Positions 48,647 to 59,907 of a DNA stretch of 64,000 bases are shown one piece after another. Under the pieces are notes generated by a model. That model saw only the letters and a program-made list of their open reading frames with translations, was not told the DNA's origin and ran no database searches. The DNA is taken from the NCBI RefSeq assembly GCF_020921035.1, contig NC_063157.1:22089015-22153014 (forward strand), given 5' to 3'. Within the stretch, counting starts at the first letter, position 1. Each line of letters starts with the position of its first letter. A program made the position numbers and the translations under genes. Origin of the DNA: Rhodamnia argentea (Eukaryota > Streptophyta > Magnoliopsida > Myrtales > Myrtaceae).

Positions 48647-51057
48647 TCATGGGACGTGCTTTTTGAGCACAACAACTATGCTCACTCCCATCCTCCTTTC
48701 CTTAGCCAAATCATCACCTATGAGAATGGGAAGCTTCTCGCCATAGAGCTTGTCCATGATCCCCTCGCCGAGATGGTGCGAGATTATGGAACCGGTGACC
48801 GATCTGGCATGAGAAGCCGCCTTCCTTCCTCTGCTATGAGGATCCTCGCCCGGCCAAGCTCTGTCGATCTTCATTATCTCCATGTGTTCGATCCGGAAGG
48901 ACCCTTCTTCATCGACTATGCTTCGAACTTCCTCGGAAGCTGCCGTGTAGTACGGCACGTTTAAGGTGTCTAGCTTCTCTTCCTCGACGAAACCCTATAA
49001 CAAGGCTCAGACGAAGATGAGATGGAAACATTGAAAGTAAGAATCGTTTCACCATGGGACACACCCTGACGTAGAATGAGTCTAACATATATCGAATTTG
49101 ATTTTTCTTTTCCTATTAAAGCGCCATTAATCTCATAATATATGAAAGTTGAAAAGCCGATTTAAGATGACTTACCTCTGAAACCAAATCCGCGATTGCC
49201 TCTCCAAGTTTTTCCCAAAGGAAGTAGCTGTCTATGCTTGCAAAGTCCTTATCTTCCCTCCCGTTGAGTATCAGCACGAGGCGACCGTCATTGACCATCT
49301 CTTCGCCATGGGACTTCAAAAATGTCGAGAAATCTGCTCGGAACTGAGCCAAGTAGGCCTCCTTCACCACGCCGGGGCTGGTCTTCGAAATGTAGATCCT
49401 TCCCTTGTTCAACGGGGAGCCTTCTTCGCTCGTGAGGTTCGGGACCTTTCATTTGCTTGAGCTTCAAGTTAGTGCAGGATTAACATGGACTTCTATTGTG
49501 ATTACACTGCTTGCATTACCAGCTCTATGCATAGTCGAACGAGAAGTGGCGAAATTCGTTAACATGATCGGTCAAATAATTGGACAACTATTTATCTGTC
49601 ATGACACAGTCCTTCCCATGTTATGTCGACCATGAATTAATTAGTTAGATGTCGAGATGCATAAGTTCAATTTGAATTAGATGATGGAGGCATTTGGGCC
49701 TAAGTCACTTTGTACTCGAAACCGGAGAATTACCAAAAAAAAAAATCATAAATCTATTATAATTATGCTAATTGAGCTATAAATCTTTTGTATTTATGCT
49801 AATTCAGTCCATCATCCAGTTTGAAATGATCAACGCTAACGTGGACTTTTCTAATTAATATCTTGAATTTTTTGTAACTTTTTTCCTTTCACGTAGATTT
49901 TTTCCATGAACCCTAGGGTCTGGACGCCCTCGTTGGCTTTGGGCGAACGAGGCCGTTGCGACCCTAGTGTTCAAGAAAAAAATAAATAAAGAAAATAAAA
50001 GAAAAGAAAAAAGGAAAAATTTATAAAAACCTTAAAATATTATGAGAATATTATTTAAAAAGTTCACGTCGCTTGCAATTTGTCTACGTCAGTAATTTTC
50101 AGTAGAAATTGATTGGTACAAACATAAAAAATTTAGAATTGAATTGACAAACAAAAGATTTAGAGCTGAATTGTCACAATTATAATGGGTTTATGATTTT
50201 TTTTTTCCTTAGTAATTTTCCAACACAAGATCTGTAATATGTTGCAACCTTTATTGGGAAAGGTATGTTTCCCAATAATAGCATCGTAGTAAGTATTTGC
50301 ACTACACAGATATATTTGATCAAATTTACCTGAGATAGCCAATTGACGCTATAGGAGGCATGAGCGAGGTGCAAGCAGTTTCTAGGGAAGAGCCTTCCAT
50401 GGAAAGATCCCGGAGCCCCCATTACGAAGCACGACAGGCTTTCATAGTCTCGGGCGAAGTTGGCCAAGCTTTTGAACAGTGTGTTGAAATCGTTCCCGGG
50501 AAGATCGTTCAGATAAAATTGGAATTCGGGCATCGGGCGGTTCGAGCGCGCGCACTTCTTCCGCACACTGTCTATGACGGCCGACATGAAAGTCGCCACG
50601 GTAGGACCCGAAGCGCAGCCTAAATCGGCCACATTCAGGAGCTGGCACGGGAAGAAACCTTCCTCGAGCAGAGAATCAACCGCGCTCGCTATCGTGGGCT
50701 TTGCCAAAGTCGCAATCTTTTGCTGTTAACGCAAGAAACGGGGGTCTAAATGTATCCTGTGAATTCAACCATTTCCTAATTGACTAGATAGCAAAGAAAC
50801 TTTACTTAATTTCCTAGATGCAATTTGATAGATTCGTTCTTACGAACCAACCCGATCCCGCAGTTCAGATAAAAAAAGCCGAACCATGGCGATTCGTCCT
50901 CCCTATTACTCTGGAAATTACAAAGACGATGAAGAAGAAGAAGAAAGAACCTGAAGGGAGAGTTTAATCGATGGAAACGAACCGTATGGGTGGAGGTACG
51001 AGCGTAGCTATGTTCTCCGTCTCCTTTGCTCATGCAGAGAACTTGCTTCACGTCCAT
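48647..51057 (-). CDS. SABATH carboxyl methyltransferase, copy B (intact)
   Basis: Four exons: 50983-51057, 50330-50722, 49176-49445 and 48647-48994, GT-AG and all phase 0, giving 361 aa. The start [19 protein letters not shown] has the Ser-Tyr-Ala that helps hold SAM and substrate in this family. [10 protein letters not shown] (56-65) is the SAM-binding loop; [12 protein letters not shown] and [12 protein letters not shown] follow. [11 protein letters not shown] at the exon 2/3 junction lines the acid-substrate pocket; residue 152 is Asn where copy D has His. Exon 4 carries the [16 protein letters not shown] cap segment. Intron 2 (0.88 kb) holds a MITE. The substrate cannot be told; benzoate, salicylate, jasmonate and related acids are possible. 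No faults found; expression unknown. Confidence 0.9.
49724..50221. mobile_element. Mutator-like MITE (common family), copy 6, in intron 2 of SABATH B
   Basis: Left end ggagaattaccaaaaaaaa and right end (inverse) ggaaaattactaaggaaaaa are inverted repeats; then tcataaatctattataatta on both arms. In copy D only the last 30 or so bases of this element remain (about 60860-60892). Confidence 0.75.
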
Positions 51058-51379
51058 GGCGAAGAGATTTGATCACTGAGCTCTTGATAGCCGTAAGTTT
51101 TAATAAAATGGTCAGCAACTTCCAATCCGGAGAGGAGAAGAAGAGTGGGCTATCTTATCATGTTGATTCCATCAAGTTCTTTTATTAATTCTGTCAACTT
51201 TTTTTTTTTTTTGGGGCCAAAACTCCATCAACTTGATAAATGAAAAATATTGACAAGTTTTAAAACTTCATTACACCAACTTCACAAGTTTTAGAACTAA
51301 CTCGCACGCCTCGTCACACGAATAATATCGACTTTAGCCAGAGGAGTGGCGTGTGGGGGCCAATCTGACGTTGGTTTGT

Positions 51380-52260
51380 GGTTCGGGGGAACCGCTTAAG
51401 GTGATGATAAAAAGTTTGGGCGGGTCCTACTTCTTTTGTGGGTTTTGCCTGTGTGTGTCTGCCATGTGTTTGTGTAAAGTTCAGAATGGCTTTTTTTTTT
51501 TTTAATTCAAAAGGCTTCTTCTTTTGCTTTGGACTTTAGCCAGAGGAGTGGCCTGTGGGGGCCAATCTGACGTTGGTGTCTGTATTATATTTGTGTTGTT
51601 GTTATCGTGAAGGTGATCTGTCGAATCAAAAATAAACCCAGAAAAAAAAATGAGAAAAAAAATTGGAAGAAGAAGATATTCGCTCATCTCCACCAAGTCC
51701 GTCTTCAAGCACCTTTGATTGATTCCATCTTTCGGTTGATTTTGTTGGCTTCTGTGATGTTGATTGCAAAATAATGGCGCAGATGAAATGCTGGGCATGC
51801 TTATATGCTTTTCACTTTGCCTTTTTTTAAGAGCATCTTCGCTTGGTATATTCTAGTATTGAGAGGTCATTTCACGGTATTAATTATATGAATTTCGCTG
51901 CCACTAAAATTTAAAGTTGCTCACTGCTCTCAGAAGCAGTGAACATGCCACGTTTTCGCTAATGATGATCATCGCATTTAAATTAGAGTTGGATGTATGA
52001 GCGGGAACAAGTGCTTGCTGTTCGAACAAACCTAATTTGTTGGTTCGGGCCGAAAGAGTAAATCAGATTGACTCTTTCCTCTCCATTTATTTGCAATATG
52101 CGCTCGGTAGGCCCTCGGCCATGGTTGTCAGCCTATGACGGACGAACCGAACGTCTTGCAACAGCGGTGGTAGCAACCCCGATCAAACCCTCGAGCACCC
52201 ACCCCCCACCCCGTTTTCTTGTACACTATAATTAGTAAGGAAATCAAAAGAGATAAATAT
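51380..52260. repeat. Duplicated PIP1 3' flank
   Basis: Matches 38006-38940 with scattered substitutions and small indels (gatgataaaaagtttgggcg, gggttttgcctgtgtgtgtc and so on). A second, shorter copy of the 38160-38225 part precedes it at 51331-51376. No aquaporin coding exon is included. Confidence 0.88.
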
Positions 52261-54101
52261 ATCGAAAGTATTAACATTTATTAAAAAAAGTGCAATTGAG
52301 TCTTAAAATTATCAGAAAATGCAACGAGTCTTAAAAATGTTAAGACTTACAAATGATCTGTCCTAAATAAATTTATTTGACCTATTTTGATCTATTTACA
52401 TCAATGCAAATCTAGTTACCAACTTGGAATGGAATCCTTTTAAAAAACACTTGGAAAGCTTCCACATGGCGTCATCACTAGAGCAATGGGACGTGCTTTT
52501 TGAGCACAACAATTATGGTGACTCCCATCCTCCTTTCCTTAGCCATATCATCGCCTAGGATGGTGGGAAGCTTCTCGCCATAGAGCTTGTCCATGACCTC
52601 GCCGAGATGGTGCGAGATTATGGAACTGGTGTAGGATCTGGCATGCTTGGCCATCTTCCTTCCTGTGCTACAAGGATCCTCGCCCGGCGTGGTTTCTCCG
52701 GCATCGACCTCGATCATCTCCATGTGTTCGATCCGGAAGGACCCTTCTTCATCGACTATGCCTCGAACTTCCTCTGAAGATGCCGTGTAGTACGGCACGT
52801 TTAATGTGTCTAGTTTCTCTTCCTCGAGGAACCCCTGAAACAAGGTTCGGACGACGAAAAGATTGAAATGCGAAAGTGAAAATCGTTTCCCCATGAGGTG
52901 CACCTTGAACTAGGATGAGTCTAATGTACCTATCGAATGAGCATTTTTTTTTTTTAAAACTCAAGGACAATTAATCTTATATCTGATTAATAACTGAAAA
53001 GCCAAACAAAGATAACTTACCTCTGAAACAAAATCGGCAATTGCTTCTCCAAGTTTCTCCCAAATGTCGAGGCTGTCTAGGCTCGCAAAGTCCTTATCTT
53101 TCCTCCCGTGAAGTACTAACATGAGGCGTCCGTCATCGACCATCTCTTCGCTGCGGGACTTAAAAAATGCCGATAGATCTGCTCGGAACTGAGCCAAGTA
53201 GGCCTCCTTCACCACGCTGGGGCTGGTCTTTGAAATGAAGATCCGTCCCTTGTTCAACGGGAGGCCTTCTTTGCTCGTGAGACTCGGTGCCTTTCATTTG
53301 CTTAACTTCCAAGTTAATGCAAGGATTAAGATTGGCATCCACCGTGATTATGTTGTGCTTTATGTTGACACCTAAATTTTAATTTTTTTAGTAAATCATT
53401 TATTTAAGCACAAAATGAGAATTAACATTAGTTCTCGTCAAAAATTAATTTCTCATGCATCGTATTTTTATTTTTATTTTTGTCAGTCATACTTGCATAT
53501 AGACCAGAGGTGAGTCAATTGAGCTTAATTTGACGAGCGATTGCACCAGACTTAATCTGAGAATTTCGACTAAGATAGGTAGGGGGTGCCGATATTAATT
53601 AGGCTATATTGGACCTATTTTGAGCTGAAATCAGTTCATTTAAAAATTAAGGCTTTTAACTACATGTTAGAAAGTCTTAATTCAATCCCGGAAATTCGCG
53701 AATGAGCCCACGAGAACACAAATTCGACCAAGCCCATTGCACATATTAAATAGCCGAAAATTGCAATAAATAAATGCCAAATTGGAAAATGTTAGATAAT
53801 TGAGCAATCTTGATTTGAATATATCTTTTAGGCTCTAGATTAGGAAAATAACATATTTTGCTCTTAAAGAAAACCCTAAATCTAAGCCTATATAAGCATA
53901 ACTTTGCTCACAATATGGGGGAGGCCACTTCATTGTAATACATGGCCATAGGGGGTGACTCAATTCAATAGGCGACATTGAGGCCACAATTCTGAATACA
54001 TGACCAAAACAATTCTCACGACAGAATACTCAGAAAATAAGAGAGGAAGAGTGGAAGGCTCGGCTAGAAGGAGAGGAAGGGTTTCTTGGCTTTTTACGAA
54101 A

Positions 54102-54130
54102 AGAAGAAGAAGAAGAAGAAGAAGAAGAAG
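54102..54130. repeat. (GAA)n microsatellite in the solo LTR
   Basis: About nine GAA units. Confidence 0.9.
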
Positions 54131-55487
54131 GGTCAAGAACCTTGAAGAACCGTCCACAAAGATCCAGGCCTCTGGGTAATTTCCAGACTTGGATAAGATT
54201 CCACCTGGAGGTATTCTTTTGGAGAGACAATCACTTGCATAAGTTGAGGTATTCACGTGTTGAATGACTCAATTCTCAGACGTCAAAAGGGAAGTTTTTC
54301 TCTAACAATGTGTTTGACTCCATTAGATTCTTATTGTTATTAAGTTATATCAATTCCAAAATCAGAAAGCTTCCCAATTCCTTTTTGTCGCAGGCTCTCA
54401 TTCGATCTCACCCAGTCGTGGACGAGTCGTCCTCAAGTAAAACCATCAGAGACATTCTAGTCCTTGTCGCATCAAAGTTTACTTGCGTTCATTGGGAGCG
54501 ACGATGACACCTTCATCATGCCCAAGCATTTGTCATCTACTTAATTGTTTATTTAATCCTCGGTGGAGTCCTCTGACTTGCGACCACATTCGAGGAGTCC
54601 ACTAACTCAATTATTGGCTTTGGCTTAAGTTTGGTTTAAGTTATTAAATCTGCAAGCATTGTTGTACTTGCCAAAGTGTCCCATCGAAAGTCCTTCCACC
54701 ATGATCATCCGTATGCATGTGAGCTCCGCCGGTCCAATCCATAAGCGATCTCAAGCAATTCGATCTAATTCGAATTAAGAAGGGTATCCGCAAGATAGGT
54801 AAAATTCCGATTTTAAATATTTTTATTGCCTATCTTGGATATATTTGCATATCTTACGTTTGCATATTTGAGCATATCTTGCATAGCATCAAAGTGGATA
54901 TTTTTTCAAAATATAGGCTGATTAGAAAAATTTCTTTTCCTAATCCGTAACTTGCCATACAATCGAGAACGTCCATCTTTAAGATTATTGATGGAATATT
55001 CGATTAGGCAAGGACTTGAGTTCAATCGTTAATCGTATGATTACGAATTAAAGATTGACTCAAATATTTGCGAAATATTTCAAAACTTGATTGATATATC
55101 CACTTTCTTAATTGACATTGGTTGGTATATTCACTTTCCTCATTTGATTTGAATTGTTTGATTGTCATATCTTTTAGAATATATCCGTCGTAATCTCGAA
55201 AATTCTAAAAGATTTGCATTTATTCACTTTGCATATCTAAAAATTGCATATTTTAAAAAAATAACATCATGTAGATATTGCATATCTAAATTTTTATTTA
55301 GGTTAGATTGCATACTAGAATAGAAATTGCATGTTTAAATAGAATCTTATGTTTAAAATAATATATCTTCAATATATTAGGTTTAGGTCAATGTAAACTC
55401 TAAAATATACAAGATAAAAATTGTTTTGACATAGTTCTATTTTAGGAAATTAATTCATCCGAAAATATAAAAAAAATCATTCATCCT

Positions 55488-55541
55488 TGCCACGTCATAC
55501 ATGCCACGTCATCTATGCCACGTCATCTTTGCCATGTCATA
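55488..55541. repeat. 15-bp tandem repeat, about 3.5 copies, in the solo LTR
   Basis: Unit tgccacgtcatctat with small changes; each unit has a CACGTCAT core resembling an ACGT (bZIP) element. Confidence 0.8.
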
Positions 55542-57756
55542 CTAGGTTGCATTTTAGCTTAAATTGTATATTAGAATTGCATGTCTTCGTTTTAATTAAT
55601 ACACGTGTCACGGAGTTAATTTAATCATGGTCCTACTTGTGCATTCATTTAGTTTGCATGTAATCTAGTTTAGTCTTGCATTTAATCCATGCCATTGCAT
55701 ATAGTGTAGTCTCTCATGCATTCATATAAAAATCGAAAATTTAAAAAAAGAACTATCTTGGGTGGCGCATGCTCCCTTGATTATATTGACTTTTGGATAT
55801 TCATTAATTGATTGTGCACCCGTATGATAACCTTTGTTAGTGGCTTAGGTTAAAATCAATTAATGTTGCCTTTTCTAATGATTTTTCATGAAATAAAATG
55901 GTACCGAAAGGGCGTTAGAGTAATCTGGCGTAATCAAGTCCCCGAACTTTTAATCTCTGGTTCGTAGGAATAAAATAGTTCTTCCGCTATTTTATTTAGG
56001 TTTCTAATCAACCTACCATAAATGATTAGTGGCGGCTCCAAAATTAAAATACATTATATGTTAATCAATTGAACCTCAAGTTGCGATTTGGTATGGACTT
56101 GGGAGAGTCCGAGTTAGGTTGGTTAAATAGTTAACCCGATAATCCATTAGCCTGATATTTTTTTGAATTTTTAGGTCGCGACACTTTACAGCTCTATTTT
56201 GAGTATGTATACATTGGCGAGATTCGAACCCAAGTCCCGTTATACTAAATTACAAAGAAACTAACTATCCTGATTCCCTAATCATGAAAAAAAAAACTCC
56301 ATGTAAAATTGAGAAAGAATGTGGAAACGGGAAGAAAACGAACATACCTACGTCCATTGATGAATATGATGAATACGGATGCGTAGCATAGAATGATCGA
56401 CGAAAACGGGGTGCTATTAGCCAGCCCCCTCCACGAGGGATAGTACGTATTCTCACTGTTAACGTACTTTCTTAAGGTACATCTAAAACCGACAAGAAAA
56501 CCGACGTAGTACATTCTAAAACCGTGTACTAAAACCGACGAGAAAATTGACGTAGTACATTGTAAAACTATATACTAAAACCGACGACGGGACCATTATT
56601 AAACAACCCGTTTAAAAATTGCTATTCGCCCCTTTTAGATAATCGTCTCCCATAAAAACGATTATTGGGCGAGGCAATTATCATGTAAAATTAATACGCG
56701 TTATATTACACTAATGAAATTAAATTTTAACTGAATGTGGGATCCTATTTTTAACATTATAATAAGTCCATTTACTTAAAAACTGCTGAAAACTTATAAC
56801 AAGATCGATGGAATACAGTATGCATCTCTCACAGTGATGATCATATATGTGCAATCGGATTTACCTAAGATAGCCAATGGACGTTTGTAGGAGGAATAAG
56901 CGAGGTGCAAGCAGTTTCTAGGGAAGAGTCTTCCATGAAAAGAACTCGGAGCTCCCATTATGAAGCACAACAAGCTTTCATAGCTTCGCGCGAAGTTGGA
57001 CAAGCTTTTGAACAGCGTGTTGAAATCGTTTCCTGGAAGATCGTTAAGATACAATTGGAATTCGGGCGTCGGGCTGTTCGAGCGCGCGTTACTTCTTCTA
57101 TACACTCTCTACGACGGCCGACATGAAAGCCACCACGCTAGGACCCGAAGCGCAGCCTAAGTCGGCCACATTTAGAAGGTGGCACGGGAGGAAACCTTCC
57201 TCCAACAGAGAATCAACCGCGCTCGCTATCGCGGGCTTCGTTATAGACGCAACCTTTTGCTGTAGCGCAAGGAACGAATTCATACTCATAAACCAACCCG
57301 ATCCCGTAGTTTTAGACCGATCACGCAATTGGCGACCGATCATGCTGATTCATCTAAGAAAAGGGGTATAAGTTGAATGAAACGAACCGTGTAGGTGGAG
57401 ATCTGAGCGTAGCTATCTTCGCCGTCTCCTCTTCTCATGAAGAAAACTTCTTTCACGTCCATGGCGATTCCAGAGGAAGTAAACGTTGTGACGGTAAGCC
57501 CGCCCTCTCCCCGTTGATCCCGCACTGTTGCTGCTTGAGAATATGCACCGCGCTTCCATTTTAGAAGGGAGAAGAAGAGGGGGTCTATCAAGAACACTCG
57601 GGATTTCCTTCTTCCACCAACCGCCCAAGATTCTTTTTCCGAAGAACAAGAGCCACAAGTTATTATCATTTTTCTTTCGGGAAGATGTTGGCTTTGACCG
57701 GATATAACTTAGAAAATTGAAAGACCCCAAATCCAAACTGCATTCGCGTCACTAAT

Positions 57757-58038
57757 TGTTGGAGCTATCCTATATGGATTATGAAATGGGTTAGTGGTCG
57801 GTTTATAAGTATGATGAAAAGTCTCATCCTTTGAACCGGCTTTTGAGATGAGAGAGACCCAATGCCATCTAACACATGTATTAGAGCCCAGTCCAAGTTA
57901 TCGGTAAGTCTGGACCCAACGGTCATACGGGAGAAGTCATACAGTAGAGATATGACCCAATGCTCGATGTGTGAGGGGGAGATTGTCGGAGTTGTCCCAT
58001 ATCGCCCGATGTATAAAAGAGGCTAATATCACCCAACA
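57757..58038 (+). mobile_element. TRIM (miniature LTR element), block 2
   Basis: 282 bp. Left LTR 57757-57874 (tgttggagctatcc...taaca), primer site tgtattagagccca, purine tract gtgtgagggggaga (57971-57984), right LTR 57984-58038 (tgtcggagttgtcc...caaca), shorter than the left. Perfect 5-bp duplication ctaat at 57752-57756 and 58039-58043. Non-coding. Also present in block 1, hence older than the duplication. Confidence 0.8.
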
Positions 58039-58499
58039 CTAATGATTGTATGATGGGGGAGTAACAAGATTCTTGAGGTCATTAGTATCTCTCGAGACTA
58101 ATCTTTCTACTCATCACCATTCATAAGGTGGCTAACTTTTCGGGGCTACCCAATCCACTAAGGTGCCGTACCGAAATAAGATCGGTAAACTCTTTTATTG
58201 TTTTCTTAATTGCACGACCTTACCGTAAAGTATGCACAGTAGAGATAGAGGCCGCTGTCGATCCAAATATGATTATTATGCTTCGAGAGGAAGTTTTTAA
58301 ATTTTTACCCACCGATTGCTTTTAAATACTTTCGAAGAACGGGAACTTACTTTCTTACAAAAAAAAAAAAAAAAAGGCTGCGTAATTAATTGGCTAGTGA
58401 AAGAAGAAAAATGAAAAAATGGTGTGGAGATGGGCAGCTGAATAAAAAAGGTGACGGGTATGGGGCAGAGGACATTAGCAGGGCATGGGCGGGTTCGGT

Positions 58500-58660
58500 A
58501 TCGTGGTAAGGACCGACCAGGAGCGCTGCCGAAATCAGCCACCGATGGAGAAGCTTAGCACGGGGAAGAAACATTCCACCAGCAGAGACGCAATCTTTTG
58601 TTGTGATTGCGAGAAATGAATTCACCTTGCTAAACCAACCCGATCTCATAGCTTCGAGAA
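58500..58660 (-). pseudogene. SABATH exon-2 relic, block 2 (first)
   Basis: Near-identical partner of 47236-47395. The same internal losses show that decay began before the block duplicated. Confidence 0.65.
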
Positions 58661-58734
58661 AAATATCGAACCACAGTTTCAAATATAATCAAAAAAACAT
58701 TCATATTACTTGAATTACCGTTCGCTATTGATCG

Positions 58735-58950
58735 ATGCCGCCGGTTACTCTAGGGCCCAGAGCATAGCTCAAATCAGCCACACGTAGATGCTTGCATGGG
58801 AATCGACCATACTCCTATCATGGGCTTGGCTATGGACGCAATTCTTTGATGCAACGAGGGAAATCATGTCTAATTTACCTAGAAAATTCAACTACTATTA
58901 AACAAAGAAACTGCAGTTAATTTCCTAGATTCGTATCCATAAACCAACTT
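58735..58950 (-). pseudogene. SABATH exon-2 relic, block 2 (second)
   Basis: Near-identical partner of 47470-47680. Confidence 0.55.
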
Positions 58951-59262
58951 GATTTCGTACTTGAGAGAGAACATTGGACCACATCATTTAATTTTCTTAG
59001 TAATGACCTAATTAGTAATTACGAGGCCGAATAATAAAAGAACTTGTCCAAATCGATTTTGCACGTTGGGCTGAATTGGCTCAAGGCCGTTTATGTCCGA
59101 ATGCCTCGCAGCCGCAGCGGCCACAGCCCCAGTAAAGGCCATGACGACCCCTCCCCTGCTTGTATGATTGTTACCCATGGCCTTGTTAACAATAATTGAT
59201 AGGAAAATAAAAGGGCTCTCTTGATATTTCTCCTCGTTACAATCAAGGTCACCTCACCTTGG

Positions 59263-59843
59263 GACAACCGTTCAAAAAACACTTTTATCAATTCAATTCT
59301 AAATCTTTTAATTATGCTAATTGGGTCCATCCGGCCAACTTTGACCTGAAAATTACTGGTGTGAATGACGGTCGTCTTATTTGGTATGACCAGCGCCGAC
59401 GTGAATAATTTTTAATAATAACTTTTTGATTTTTTATTAACTTTTATAATTTGTTCTTTTCTTTGTGTGTTTTTTTTTTCCTTATTACTAGGCGAGACCA
59501 TCATGGTCGCTGGCGAGGTAGCCTTACTTAGATTTGGACGAGGTTCGCCAAGCCCATGCCCATAGCCACACTAGTAAAAAAAAGGTAAAAAGGGAAAAGC
59601 AAAGAGAAAACATATATGAAGAACATTAAAACATTAAATACAATTAATAACTATTCACGTCAACGTCGATCGTGCCACGTAGGACAACCAACATCCATAT
59701 CAGCGATTTTCAACTAAAATTGACCGAATAGATTGAATTGTCAAAACGTTAAAATGCTTAAGACTTTATTAGCAAAATTAAAAAAAAGTTTAGTATTGAA
59801 TAGACAAAAGCATCAACATGTTTACGATTTTTTGGACAATTTG
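59263..59843. mobile_element. Mutator-like MITE (common family), copy 7
   Basis: Block-2 partner of the copy at 47999-48583, with the same arms and same neighbours. Confidence 0.65.
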
Positions 59844-59907
59844 CGCCTCTCTCTCGCAAACAAGGAATCACTTCAAATGACACTTGGTAACGGAGACCAA
59901 CACTGAG

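Larger units (their letters stand above)
38006..51322. repeat. Tandem block duplication, unit 1
   Basis: The order of parts is: PIP1 3' flank, SABATH copy A, TRIM remnant with inserted Ty1/copia, two SABATH relics, MITE, SABATH copy B, B promoter. Unit 2 (51331-62295) repeats the same order. The shared last motif is cacacgaa. Confidence 0.88.
53363..56183 (+). mobile_element. Solo LTR, 2.8 kb, in intron 2 of SABATH C
   Basis: Begins TGTTGACACC and ends GGTCGCGACA, flanked by a perfect 5-bp duplication ctta-type site (cttta at 53358-53362 and 56184-56188). Copy A has the unfilled site (gtgctttacagctc near 40280). No internal coding region or second LTR is seen, so it is probably the product of LTR-LTR recombination of a large gypsy-type element. 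It contains a TATA box (cctatataagc near 53888), a (GAA)n run (54102-54130) and a short tandem repeat (55488-55541). Confidence 0.85.
52478..57462 (-). pseudogene. SABATH carboxyl methyltransferase pseudogene, copy C
   Basis: Block-2 partner of copy A. Exons: 57388-57462, 56865-57259, 53021-53290 and 52478-52834. The acceptor before exon 2 (gctacag) and exons 3 and 4 look sound. Exon 2 is broken: a TAG where copy A has CAG near 57095, one extra base just after it, another extra base near 56886, and TAG as the final codon (56865-56867). None of these faults occurs in copy A, and none of A's faults occurs here. Intron 2 was enlarged to 3.6 kb by a solo LTR. Confidence 0.87.
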
